The notes beneath the pieces were generated by a model. That model searched no databases. It was not told where the DNA came from and saw only the letters and a list, made by a program, of their open reading frames with translations. A stretch of DNA of 64,000 bases, taken from assembly GCA_023078685.1 (NCBI GenBank), contig JALGAS010000003.1:1550001-1614000 (forward strand), given 5' to 3'. The DNA comes from Neopestalotiopsis rosae. Its lineage: Eukaryota > Ascomycota > Sordariomycetes > Amphisphaeriales > Sporocadaceae. The position numbers and the translations under genes are program-made. Every line of letters starts with the position of its first letter. The first letter of the stretch is position 1. This document shows positions 1 through 12,252 of the stretch, in pieces.

Positions 1-3000
1 ATACGTTTAACGCGCCAGAATAGAGCACGGGAACCTTAGCGAATGGCATTTGGCTTTTCTAGAACGCTTCGACGCAAATTTTACCTCTGCGGCGACAGTC
101 TGGCGGCATGGCTGTAGCAATCTGGCAATCTGGCTTTCGTCAGGTTGAGATGGTAACCAAGATCCATCAGGAGCGGTACGGTGAAATCAAAGCAAACCTG
201 GATTCGATTGCCTGCCGCTTTTCGTAGCGCATCCCACGTGTTCGACGGTTCTGCTTTAGAACATTTGGCACACTCTCGTGTTAGAGCCTACCTTGTGTAC
301 CTGCCGCTCCCTATATAGAACTGGGGACGACTAATGGATTGCTAGCCTCTTGCTGAATAGCGACCTACACTCAAAAAGTCGTATTATTAGATCCTCATTC
401 GCGCCAGCCGCAGAGAAATTAGAAAATATCTCAGGAGAAGACTTTGTAAGTCCTATGAGCGAGCGCAAAGAGCACGGATGGACACCATTTGCGGATTATT
501 GAAAGCCGACGACTCGCGAAAGCCCAACGTGAAAGAAAAAGTGATCGGCGGAGGCGCACGGCATTGTATCTGCAATATAGCAATGACACACACATGGGTA
601 AGGGGGACTCCTCGAATGGCGTCTCGCGAATTCAGCGGACGACTGTCGACAATCTGTGACAAGATTTATTTTGCCGGGCCTTGTCGAGTCTTTATCCCCG
701 CGTTTCTGCGATGCGTTCCAAAACTAGGACGCACCGACAGCCACCCAGCCTACCGATACAGAGTTGCAACGAATCCAGGGGTCAGATTGCGCCGGCAAAA
801 GCTTAACTGAACAGTGTATCTTTCAACGGCTGTGGAATTTCTAGAAAGGTGCAGATAGTATGGTGGACCACAGAGCAAGTAGCATGTCGTGCTTGGCGTA
901 AGTTCAGCGAGCTGTGGGTAGATAACACGCGTAAAACACGAGTGCGCTCCAGTGAGTTCCGTACAGTTCGCTCCCGCCTACCGAGCAAGGCCCGAGGCTC
1001 CTTGCTGGCGATCAAAGATAGAGCGGGCCCCCCATTCCTGTTGGGAGCGGGTGCTGGCATGAGCTCTCGAAAGATCTGTGCCAGATGGTGGATATTCTCG
1101 CCCACAGGGATGCGTGATGAGCCACGACGCGGTAACGGTGGTCGCCGGTGATAATCGCGGCCGTCTCCCACTTTACGTGTGCGTCCAGGGACCAGCCCGA
1201 CTTCCAACAGTAGAAAAAACCTTTGACAGCTTCTCAATGGGATGACTGATGGATAGGATGGGCAGCTAGTTCTTGAGCCGCGTTTTGCTCCGAGCCATGG
1301 CCTTACCTACCAGCCGCGGGGTCAAGTGGATGGAGATAGATCACAAAGATAAAAAAAATCCACAGACAGACGACGACAATCTACCATCTTCCATGATTTA
1401 GCGCCATGTCGGATCACCGCAACTCAATCATGCCTCGACGTCACTTGAGGCAATTGAGCGATTCGTCGATGTCTAGACGTTGCCCATGACCAGGCAGCCT
1501 ATTACCAGCTCTTATGTGTTTGTTGTCGATGCGGTCAAGCAAAAGACGATGCTACCGAAAAAATTCCCGGATCTTGCTTTGTGTAAAAATAGTCCTGGTT
1601 GTTAGAGTAACGATCCCTGTCGCTGCGGTAGTGCGGCAGAAGCCAGGAAGCTGGGGGGGAAGACCCTTGTATATTGATGTCGTCGATCTTCGCTTCTTCC
1701 CTCGATGAGTCCATTGTAATTGTCAAGGAGAAATACCCTTTTATTATCTGGTGGGGGACGGCTCTGACCAATTGACTGGACTGGTTTCCGACTCTATGGA
1801 CAATGCGCAGAACCCTCCCAACCCCGTGCATGAGCAGAGAGAGACAGAGACGACAACAGACCGTCCGTCCGCGCGCGCTACTGCATCGCCATCTTAGATT
1901 CCATGGAGCTTAACAGAACCGCAGAGATTCCTCTACACTAGGTAGATCACGGCCTAGCCTGCGTCGGCTAGTTCGGCGTGGAGGTCAGGTGCGGCTCGTG
2001 ATCAATAGAGGAGGCCCATTGTTGAGGCACAGGAAGGGATGGAGGAACCTGCCTCGCCTGCCAGCTTCGAGGTTGGTCCAATTGCACAGCTTTTGGCTGG
2101 GTACTCTGTACACAATTCATTGCTTCTTCCAGGCTACCAGCCTTTCGTGGAAATCATTCGGTTTTTACACTGTTTCAAGAAACCATGAATCCTCCTGAGA
2201 CCATGAGTCCATCCTCAGACAATCAACGGCGGATTGCCTTTGCGTTGTCTTTACCTGATTGCCTGTGCAGCAGCTCTGACCGACGCCTGGTAGCTTCTTT
2301 TGTCGGAGCGTTCTCAGTGTCAATCTCCGACACCACATCATATCTCCAATGTAGCCTTCTCTCCTACAGTACACTGAGGGGCGGGTTGAGAGTAATTTGT
2401 GATGGTGGCCGGGCCTGGAGTCGGCGGGATATCTTCCAGTCTCCAGCTTGTTCGATATCCGATACAGTGCTATTATTGAGCTCGAATAATGAGTGGCAGA
2501 AAAGTGACCTCTCTTTGTACCATCAAGCATGCACGAATTGTAGACGGCATATGTATGCGCCCTGCTCTTAAGTGCTTGCCGTTTCTTGTATTCATACACT
2601 CTTTGCTCATCAGCGCCTTTGTTCGCTGCATACTGTTTCGCCGAGCGAAGCAGCGCAACGCAATTGCTTCTATCTATCTTATCATATCTTCCGTGCTGGA
2701 CTTCTTTTTCGTTTTGATAGATCTGCGTCTACTATTATCAACTAATCACCCGTCCCCGTTCTGCGCTCATTTATTTGAAACAACGACAGATTCTAGGCGG
2801 AGGCCTGTATACAGTATCCTAAGGTTACCTTGTCTGCCGCACGCAAAACCAACCATCAGCTTATTTACCGTATACCTCATAACCTGGACGACTGTTATTA
2901 CTAAAAAGCTGGGAAAAAAAACTGGGCAAAACTAGTTGTTGCCCATTGAGACGACCAACGCTTGTCGATCCCCCAGATCGCTCCTCAGCCATTCAGCCCA

Positions 3001-4028
3001 TCCATCAGAGATCTTCTCTGCAACGATCCGCCAATACGATACATTTATTTACTATAGCCGGTTTTAACTCGAGGTCCGTCAAGTGTCACTGAAGGCACCA
3101 AAGCTAAGAGGAAGGGCACACCCCAGACCGACCGAGTCTTTGTCTGACAGAAGAAAAAAGCTTCTGCAGCCCGACGAGACAGCTTTTGACAGCTACTCTG
3201 ATCTACAGAGTACATGCCTGTTGTCTCTCTTACTGCATTCTCGCTTATTTTATTTCTGTTAAATTGTCTTCCTCTACTGGTCTGCGAGAAAGAAGGAAAG
3301 GGGGCCACCAAATAAGGAAAGCCCGTGGCCCGTACGGCGTACCATCGCCTTTTGGCTTCAGCGCTTGTCCCTCACTCCACCGTCTCGGTTCTGGGCCCAG
3401 TGGACTTTGGGGCCTTGGCTCGGGGGCCTAAGAGCAGGGATCCCCATTAAGAGTGCGACCAGCAGACACCCAGCAAAGGCGCTTTTTCAGCCAGTTGCCC
3501 ACCACAACGAGCCAGCCCAGTCCTTGTGTGGTGTCTAGTAGGATGTGAGTGCTTCCCTCTTACCTGCTTTGCCTGCTTACCACCACCTTACACCCAACTG
3601 CCACCACATGCGACATGGTCGCATTTTGAAGCTGGATCATGTCGTAGTAGTTTGACTTGTTTTTGTTGTTGTCTGTCTGTCTGTCTTTTCTCTCCGATCT
3701 CTTTTCGGATCCTCTTCCATTTTACCCCTCGCTCAACTATACACTCGTTATTCTTGGTCACTGCCGTCGCTGTATCACATCGCACGCACTGAATCATTTG
3801 TTACAAGTCACGAAAGCCCCGAAAGCCCTTTGCTGGTCCGCCCATAGTGTAGGCGAAGATTGCATTTTCTTGTGACCCTCACTCGGCGCGGCGCTCAACC
3901 TCCTCTGTCAGTCTACCCAGCGCCCTCGTGGAACTTTGCTTGCCATATGAGTCTTGGTTGCCAGTTCCATTCCACTCTCCCAACTCCACGTGCGCATCCA
4001 GCTAACGCGACTTGCAAATGCAGAAATC
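1..4028. other. intergenic region and chitin synthase leader
   Basis: No open frame here has the codon pattern or motifs of a real protein; the longest candidates (about 110-150 codons) have no recognisable domain and overlap on both strands. The last 500 bases are CT-rich (for example the TTGTTGTCTGTCTGTC run near 3663-3680), typical of core promoters and leaders in filamentous fungi. Just before the chitin synthase start there is a branch-like CTAAC at 4002-4006 and a CAG acceptor at 4021-4023, so a leader intron ending six bases before the ATG is plausible. A GTGAGT at 3545-3550 is one possible donor, but this is not proven. Confidence 0.6.
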
Positions 4029-7000
4029 ATGTCCCTCCCAGAGAGACCGGGGGCGTCCTCGCGGACCTCGTACGAGCAGCGAACCTCGTACCGACACTCG
4101 TCCACGCGGCGCACCCGTCCGGCGGACGTTGAAACGGGTACAGGTTACTATTCTGTCTCGAGACAAACTCATTCACGTGCGCAATCGGGAAATTCTGCAG
4201 AAACCATACAGAATCCTAATGGTACCACAGAGAACCTGCCACTGTCGCCGTCCGCAGATCAGGTAGAGTTCGGCGCTGACAGTCAGGGCCTCTCGCGCAA
4301 AAGAAGTTTGATCAGACCAGAAAGGAATAAGATTGGCAAAGATCACCCAAACTATCACTACCGAAAGCATGCCGCAAACATGGAGGTTCTGCCCTCCTCG
4401 ACGGGAAATGACCCTATCCTGGAGGACTTTGAGGGCACAACCGACCACTCGGCAGGAATAAGAACGGCTGAGGTCGAGTCACAAGACTCGCCGCCACGGA
4501 GGCAGCGCAGCGGAGACGAGAAGCACCGGCCGCGAGCGACTGCGCAAAGGAGAAAGTCGTCAGGCGGAAAACTGTCAAAGTCAAAGTCTACCAAAGGCGC
4601 TCGGAAACAGAAAAGCGAGGAGGTCATCAAGCCGCCGAGTATTTGGAATGTTTACTGTGCCATTGTTACCTTTTGGTGCCCGGATTTTATACTTGGATGT
4701 TGCGGATTCAGGGCAAAGGCGCAGAAGCGTGCATGGAGAGAGAAAATGGGTCTGATCAGTATTATTTTGCTGATCATGGCCTTCGTTGGATTCTTGACCT
4801 TCGGCTTCACGCAAGTGGTCTGCGCAACTGCGAGCGTTCGTCTTCGCATCAACGAAGTCGATAGCGGCTACATGATTTTCCACGGTGTTGCCTACAACCT
4901 TGTGGATTCTGGGCACCCAGTCGCAGAGGGCATTCCACTTGCCGCGGACGGTTCGCTTCCAAATGTCTTGTACGACTTGCCAGAAAAGCATGGCGGCCAA
5001 GACGGAAGTTTTCTCTTCCAGAACGTCAACGGCAAATGCAAAGGTTTGATCACAGCCACAAACGACTCGGATATCCCTACAAACAGCAACAATGACTTGG
5101 GCTGGTATTTCCCTTGCCAGCCTTTCAACCAAGATGGTTCAACATCGCCCAACACCTCGACAGAGTACTACGTTGGATATGCCTGCCATACCAGCGAGAC
5201 CGCTCGTGATACTTTCTACCTCGACCTCGCTGGCACTGCCGACGTCTTTTTCCAATGGGACGACATCAAGAACAGCAGTCGAAATCTGATAGTCTACTCG
5301 GGCAACGTTTTGGATCTCGATCTTCTCTACTGGTTCGACGACACACAGGTCGACATCCCCGACCGCTTCAAGGAGCTCAGAGATCGCAACACAGCAGCAA
5401 ATGCTGCCGTGCATGGACGAGACATTACGCGCGCATTCCAATCGAGCGGTGACAAGCAGATTGCCGAATGTTTTGAAGAAATCATCAAAGTCGGTAGCGT
5501 TGACACAGACACCGTAGGCTGCATAGCGTCTCAGGTCGTCTTGTATTGCTCTTTGATTCTCATCTTGTCCGTTGTCGTGGTGAGATTTGTTCTGGCCCTG
5601 ATTTTCCAATGGTTCATCAGCCCCAAATATGCCGCCGTCAAGACCTCGCAATCGTCGAGCAAAAAGAAGCGGAACCAGCAGATTGAAGATTGGAGCGAAG
5701 ACATCTACCGCGCACCACCACGAATGACGGGGGACATTGGCAGCACCGTTGCTGGTAGCTCAGACAGGACGAGCAAGCGCACGAGTACATTCTTGCCCAC
5801 AACCTCTCGCTTCTCGGCAGTGTATGGAGTGGACAGACCTACGCGGCGACCTCAGCCCACAACAATGGCTAGCCAAGCTTCGACTGGACCTCTCCTACAT
5901 CCTAATTCCATGTACAAGCAAACGAACGACAGCAGAGCCAGTTTCCTCAACTCGTCGGATCCCTACTCCAACCGCACTAGCCCGCTGGATGGATATGGTC
6001 CCGCTGGCTTTATCCATGATGCCGTCGTGCCGCAGCCACCCTCCGACTACCAACCATTCGGTTTCCCCCTGATTCACTCCATCTGCTTGGTGACCGCCTA
6101 CTCCGAAGGTGAACTTGGTCTGAGAACTACTCTTGACTCAATTGCATGCACCGACTATCCCAACAGTCACAAGGTGATTCTCGTTATTTGCGACGGCTTG
6201 ATCAAGGGACAGGGTGAGACCATGACCACGCCAGACATTGTGCTTGGAATGATGAAGGACCATATCATCCACCCTGATGATGTAGAAGCATTCTCCTACG
6301 TGGCTGTCGCTTCTGGTGCCAAGAGGCACAACATGGCCAAGATTTACGCTGGTTTCTACGACTTTGGCGAGAAATCCGCTGTTTCTAGGGAAAAGCAGCA
6401 GCGCGTGCCGATGATGCTCATTTCCAAGTGCGGTACTCCAGACGAAGCAAAGAAGGCCAAGCCGGGTAATCGTGGCAAGCGTGACAGTCAGATCATCCTC
6501 ATGTCCTTCCTCCAAAAGGTCATGTTCGATGAGCGTATGACCGAGCTCGAGTTTGAAATGTTCAACGGTCTCTGGAAGGTTACTGGTATTTCGCCAGACT
6601 ATTACGAGGCCGTGCTCATGGTTGATGCCGATACCAAGGTTTTCCCCGACAGTCTGACGCACATGCTTTCCGCGATGGTCAAGGACCCCGATATCATGGG
6701 TCTCTGTGGTGAGACCAAGATTGCCAACAAGAGACAAAGCTGGGTGACGGCGATCCAAGTCTTTGAATACTTCATCTCCCACCACTTGGCCAAGTCCTTT
6801 GAGTCGGTATTTGGTGGTGTCACCTGTTTGCCCGGTTGTTTCTGCATGTACCGCATCAAGTCCCCCAAGGGTGCCCAGAACTACTGGGTACCAATTCTTG
6901 CCAATCCTGATATCGTTGAACATTATTCTGATAACGTGGTCGACACTCTCCACCGGAAGAATTTGCTTCTGCTGGGAGAAGATCGATACCTAACCACTCT

Positions 7001-7750
7001 CATGCTCCGCACATTCCCCAAGCGCAAGCAGGTGTTTGTCCCCCAAGCCGTATGCAAGACAACTGTGCCCGACGAGTTCATGGTTCTGCTGTCTCAGCGA
7101 CGAAGATGGATCAACTCAACTATTCACAATTTGATGGAGCTCGTACTGGTCAAGGATCTCTGTGGCACTTTCTGTTTCAGCATGCAATTCGTCGTCTTCG
7201 TCGAATTGATTGGTACTCTGGTGCTTCCCGCTGCAATTGCCTTCACTATTTACGTCGGTGAGTATATCGCTTCCAAAAATGCGTTTTGTATCAAGCTAAT
7301 TCCCGTGCAGTCATCATCTCCATCGTTCATTCACCGCCTCAGATCATCCCACTTGTCCTTCTAGCCTTGATTCTCGGTTTGCCTGCTGTTCTGATTGTCT
7401 GTACCGCACATTCGTGGTCATATGTCGTTTGGATGGCTATCTACCTCTGCTCGCTGCCTATCTGGAATTTCGTCCTGCCGACTTACTCGTTCTGGAAGTT
7501 CGATGACTTCTCGTGGGGTGACACCAGAAAGACAGCCGGCGAGAAGACAAAGAAGGCCGGTCTGGAATACGAGGGCGAGTTCGACAGCAGCAAGATCACA
7601 ATGAAGCGCTGGGCCGAATTCGAGCGAGAGCGCCGGCTCCGAGACAACTTCTGGCAGTCCAAGGAGAATCTTGCCGGTGGTGCTTACTCAACGACGCCAG
7701 ACATGTCTTATCGCCATCCTTATGACGATCACTACTATGACGACGCTTGA
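4029..7750 (+). CDS. class IV chitin synthase (Chs3/ChsD/CHS-4 type)
   Basis: Membrane GT2 enzyme that polymerises UDP-GlcNAc into wall chitin at the plasma membrane. Two exons, 4029-7257 and 7311-7750, joined across a 53-nt intron (GTGAGT donor, GCTAAT branch, GTGCAG acceptor), give 1,222 aa, the usual class IV length. A basic, Ser-rich disordered N-terminus (1-230) precedes TM helices near 240-266 and 504-530. The catalytic region shows DAD at 866-868, EDR at 984-986 and QRRRW at 1023-1027. Three to four C-terminal TM helices follow, then the S-W-G-D-T-R motif at about 1144. The start at 4029 (MSLPERPG) is preferred over an in-frame upstream ATG at 3954 because a splice acceptor lies between them. 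No myosin head is present, which excludes classes V and VII. Class IV assignment rests on length, TM order and the SWG motif. Confidence 0.96.
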
Positions 7751-9502
7751 GGCTGGAGCTAGGAAAGCAAAAATGGCATCTTTTGGTGGTGTTTTATCGC
7801 TGTGCATTTTTCGTGTGCGCCGGGTCATAAAGGATACACACCCATTAAGCGTTTTGCTTGGGGCATGGATTGGGCCGATTTGAATTTCATTTTTTTTTAG
7901 CAGGGGAGCGGTAAAGGCCGAGATGCCGATTCGGGTACAGCATTCTCAAGCAACAAGATGCTTGTACAGGCATTGATTGCATCAGGATGGAGACGAAGTC
8001 AAAGCATAGAGGAATGGTTCACGACAACTTAAACAGCATGTATATAATCACTGGGAGACACCGATACTTGTGTGTCTGCCACTTAATTGTAGACTGGTGC
8101 TCCTCAGTCGCAAAAATTCATTACACGGGAACATTACATTGGAACACAACCTCGTCTTGTTTTGTCTTCTTCTCGGCAACTGTCCTACTTGGCGCAACCC
8201 ATCTCGATTTTGTAGGATATTCAATCAGTGTTGCCCCAGTCAACAAGGTTGTAGCTAATGTGGAGCAGAATAAAACAAGGTCCCGATATAGCTCATACAC
8301 GATGTAATCATATGATTGCGGAATTTAGTAAAGGGTGAAGACATTTCTTGGGTTCAAATCGAGGCGGGATTTCCGGTCTCTGGCATTGTTGCATATCTGA
8401 CCCTTGGCCCAGCGCTCTCTTATTATCATCTTTGGGGCCTATCCTCTTCTCTTTTTGGTCATCGCCTGGGGACTTGAGCATGTGGGAATCTGGAGTACCA
8501 TGTTTGTTCCGGACATTATTTCCGAGATGGAGACTCTACAAGAGGTTTTTTGTGCGATCAAATATCTATTTTACGCGGGCAATTTTCGCATTAATTTTCT
8601 TTTTCTTTTTTTCCTCACTTCATAACCGCAAAGAATTGTTGAAAAGGTTTTTTTTTCCTTTGGCCTAATCTATGGCCTAGATGGATTGGCTTGTCGACGA
8701 CAGATCAGACGGGGGAGGGAAAAAAGGGAATGGGAAAAAGAAAAGAAATAACCAACGTGATTGATCTCGGGTCACACGACATAAGTTTTTACTGACAGAT
8801 CGATTGCGGATGTATTTTTCCCGTATGGGTGGGCTCGCGTTCCTTTTTCAACTTTTCTTCTTTCCTCCCAGGCAGATCAAAGACTGCTTGATTTTATTAA
8901 TTCATATGCATAGCTCCGCGTGAAGAAGCGAAACGAAGCGCAATCATCGTGCCTCGATACTACGTGTTGTGAAAGATGTTTTCAGAATAGATCCCTCGTC
9001 TTTTCCACTGTTCGAATGATCCCCCCCTCTCCCGACTTTGGTCCTGGTGTAGTCGCGACCTTGAGTGGGACCTGACCTTGTATGGCCCGAGAGCTTCCCA
9101 GGTGTCAATGTGTCGTCTTATGTTGCGTCACTTGGACTAATAAAAAGCAACTTGAATCGAACGATGGAGCTCTCCAAGCAGTATGTTGTGATACGCGGCA
9201 GTGGGTGGTGCTCTGAGCCGAAGGTAGTAATATTGTAGAATCGAGCCTTCATTGGACTGGCTGGTTTTGAGTGCTATGCCACCGGTTATACGACAATTTG
9301 AGTGCTTGGAAGAACCACCGGGGCAACACAGGAAGCTTTCATGAATTTTCGATTGAACTTGTAATATATTTGAGGAGTTCCTATCACATCTGCGTCTTGT
9401 CAATGCAGTGAGATTATGAATAGGAAGCAGGAAGTGAGTTAATTTAGTGAAAACACCCAGACCTGGTGGATTCTCTTTCCTTTCAAGGGCCTTGTTGTCA
9501 AT
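7751..9502. other. intergenic region downstream of chitin synthase
   Basis: AT-rich stretch with poly-T runs (7890s, 8590-8660) consistent with a 3' UTR and spacer. I see no gene; short open frames have no motif. Confidence 0.6.
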
Positions 9503-10087
9503 ATGAAGTTTGTGTCGGCCAGTACCTTGATAGTCATGGTCTCGGCTGTCCTCTCAATAGCAGTTCATCATGACGTTTATCTCAACATTACGGCCGTAAC
9601 TCACATAAACGGCGAGTCGGCACTGCAGTGCTGGCAGCTACCAGCCCCGTTCAGGACGTCGTTGGCACCCGGGAGGGCGAACGGGTCGTACGTCTTGCTC
9701 GGCGATCAGACGTCCAAGGCAACTCTCACCGTGATCCCGGCGGGCTTGGACGGCGGCCTCCACCATGCCGAGCCGCAGTGGGTGTACTTTGTCACCGGCC
9801 TGGCCCACATCACACTTCCGCTCAGCTCCGACCAGGCGTGGATCAACGGTGGAAAGTACGGCCTGCTTTGGGCTGGCGACGGAGCCAACGTCAGTCGCCT
9901 CGGACACCGCACCTTCTACAACGAGCAGAGCGTCACAACTCAGCCTGCTTACCGGGCGCGAGCCGACGCACTCGGTTGTTCGGCAAGGTGCCTGTCTGCC
10001 GCAGGATGTTCTAGGATTGGCGACCTTGGGGGAACAGTGTTTAGGTCATGTCGCCTTGTCAGTTTGAACCTACACTTGACCAAATAA
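9503..10087 (+). CDS. small secreted cupin-like protein, apparent frameshift near 3' end
   Basis: The frame begins with a clear signal peptide (Met-Lys-Phe then a hydrophobic stretch to about residue 20), followed by a compact beta-rich domain. It carries cupin-like landmarks: GLDGGLHHAEPQWVYFVTG, then LAHITLP, an INGGKYGLLWAGD strand and GHRTFYNEQ. Similar short secreted cupin-fold proteins are common in filamentous fungi; substrate is unknown. After about 9935 the annotated frame (194 aa) becomes low-complexity Cys/Arg sequence, whereas the next frame reads LLTGREPTHSVVRQGAC and runs to a stop at about 10067, which looks like the natural C-terminus of this family. A one-base frame change around 9925-9950 therefore probably breaks the gene, or the assembly has an error there. 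No intron would fix it. Confidence 0.6.
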   Translation: MKFVSASTLIVMVSAVLSIAVHHDVYLNITAVTHINGESALQCWQLPAPFRTSLAPGRANGSYVLLGDQTSKATLTVIPAGLDGGLHHAEPQWVYFVTGLAHITLPLSSDQAWINGGKYGLLWAGDGANVSRLGHRTFYNEQSVTTQPAYRARADALGCSARCLSAAGCSRIGDLGGTVFRSCRLVSLNLHLTK

Positions 10088-10947
10088 CAACCTCAAGTCT
10101 CCCAGCTCGGGACAACACTGGTCCGGATGCGAACTGGCACTAGGTCGTTATATTCTTTTCGCAGCTGGGTTGTGTACAAGGGATCCGGTGTGCTGGGTGT
10201 CTTTGCTTTTGCCTCTTATTCTCGTTACTTTTCAGGTCATTTCAAGTAGGACAGAATGTCTAGACCCCAGCAGCCGAGTTGGAAGGTTTTTCTCATCCTC
10301 GTACACTTCAATGCAAATCAGTAAGGAGGTCCTCCTAAGAACGGCACTTGATACCCTGTATACATGGACATCAGGACTCGCTCAGTCGCGGCCAAGTGGG
10401 TACAGTCAAGACCGTATTGTATCAACAAATTAGGTGAGGGAGAGAAGTGAGGGATGCATTGAGATCGGTTGCATCATTTGTTGAAGCCGATGTAAGTCTC
10501 TGATCAAAGCTGAAGGATGAAAGACTTGGTAGCAACCTCGTAAGGGGTTTGTGACATGAACCGGATACCGTCAAGGCGAGGGCGGCTGCAGGGTAATGTT
10601 GAGGCGAGACTCTTGCAGGAGACAGTGCATGAGATCAAACAAGACGTTGCGTGGCACCGGCATTAAGCTCCTATCATCGAGGTCTGTCTCCTTGTAGACT
10701 TGTCCGCAAATTTGTGGCATGATGTATCCAGAGAAGGTGCCGAGGGTGCTTCCGTGTGGTCGGGTCGGTCCCAATACAGAGGCAAGAGCAATGGTAAGAG
10801 ATGCCCGTTACTGAAGACGTTAAAATATATTTAACCTATCATCGCGAGCAGATAAATAAATTCATCGAACTTTCCGGCAGCACTCATGGCAAATCCAATA
10901 GCTTTCTCTAGTAGACTTTTACTGGGGGCGGGAAGGGACCGGTGAGG

Positions 10948-10955
10948 TATAAAAG
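10948..10955 (+). promoter_or_regulatory. TATA box (TATAAAAG) before a possible micro-gene
   Basis: A consensus TATAAAAG lies 48 bases before an ATG at 10996. That ATG opens a short frame which ends at a perfect fungal donor (GTATGT, 11042); a CTAAC branch and GACAG acceptor follow at 11125. Whether it is transcribed cannot be told from sequence. Confidence 0.35.
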
Positions 10956-12240
10956 TCGACGCTGGTATACTTCTGCAGGTCTAGCTTGCACGAATATGAC
11001 AGATGAGCTGCTTCAGTGGGACACGGGAGGAAGACTGGCATGTATGTACTGTAGATGATTTTCATATATCATTGTTTTGCTACTGCAAACTGCCTAACGG
11101 TTTTCTGGGGTTGGACGGTTGACAGGTCGCCTTTTTTTGGTCATTGACATGCCCCGTCGAAAAAAAAGGGCGACAAGTCTCACGGGACGCGCCACATGTC
11201 CAAGAGTAGAAGTGCGTGTCCGTTTCGGTCGCCGTGCAGATTGAGGCAGAAAAGGCCCCCAGTAATGACCATGACTAGTGAGGACATAGGTAGCTGACGC
11301 CTTGGAAGGAATGGCCCAATACCAGATGCAGATAGATCAAATAGGTCAACTCCATAGCTGCAAGTATTTTTCAAGGATTGATCATTCCCATAAGAATAGG
11401 TGAAAGAAAGGCAAAGCAGACGACAGACAAATGAAGGAAAACCGGCAAAGTGGGAGGTGATCTACGATCTACCTGATATCAAAAACATTCCCGCTACAAG
11501 GGCGGGGTCTCTCGTCTATGCTGAAAAAGTCGCTGATTGAGTGTAAATGTTCATCTAGAACCTGTGTAGTTGCATGTAAAACAGAGAAGCACTTGACTCG
11601 TAGAGCTTGAAATGGTCTTCCCTTCAAACTTGGATCATTGATACAAATATTCTGACAGGCCTGGCAATTGGGGATTGGTACCAGATGTTGCCTCTCGGTA
11701 CATCAATGAGGAATATGTAATCTCGATAGTAGGTGCGATTGGGCTTCGGCGACAGTGGACCAATCACCTTGAGAGGCAGGAGCATCGCACAGATATGCAG
11801 CTATTTTGATCTGTACTCTAAGTTCCAACAGCTTAATTCTATGAGTATTTCTATTGAGTGCGCATGCATTGAGACAGCTGATTGCCCAAGGCCTAGAGGC
11901 GCTACTGCTAATTTGAAAAGTTATCTCCCCCACCCACATAAGCTTACACTTACATATATATCCTCGACAAATCAGGTGAATAGACAATGTGTGTTATTAT
12001 TGGGGGTATATCATAGTACTGTAGCGAACGGAGCAATCAAGTTCTCCTCAGAACGCAGGCGCTTACGGATCCCTTTTGTGCTGCTGGGTGTGACCAAGTG
12101 AGTTTAGCACATACATACGGACGTACGAAGTACATAGATGCCCTGCCCATCCTGTCACGCGTGCGGGGGGAAGGATTGGGTATGTATGTACATCCAAGTC
12201 AGTCAAGTCAGACATCGAACAAACCCCCTCCATCCCGCCA

Positions 12241-12252
12241 AGGTACGTACCT
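12241..12252. repeat. perfect 12-bp palindrome AGGTACGTACCT
   Basis: A perfect 12-base palindrome set in a cluster of TACGTA/GTACGT words between 12110 and 12280. It may be a protein-binding site or simply a low-complexity intergenic motif; nothing nearby tells which. Confidence 0.5.

Noticed and set aside
6138..6953. 271-codon frame antisense to the chitin synthase
   Set aside because: Shadow of the conserved catalytic region; no recognisable domain and no independent signals.
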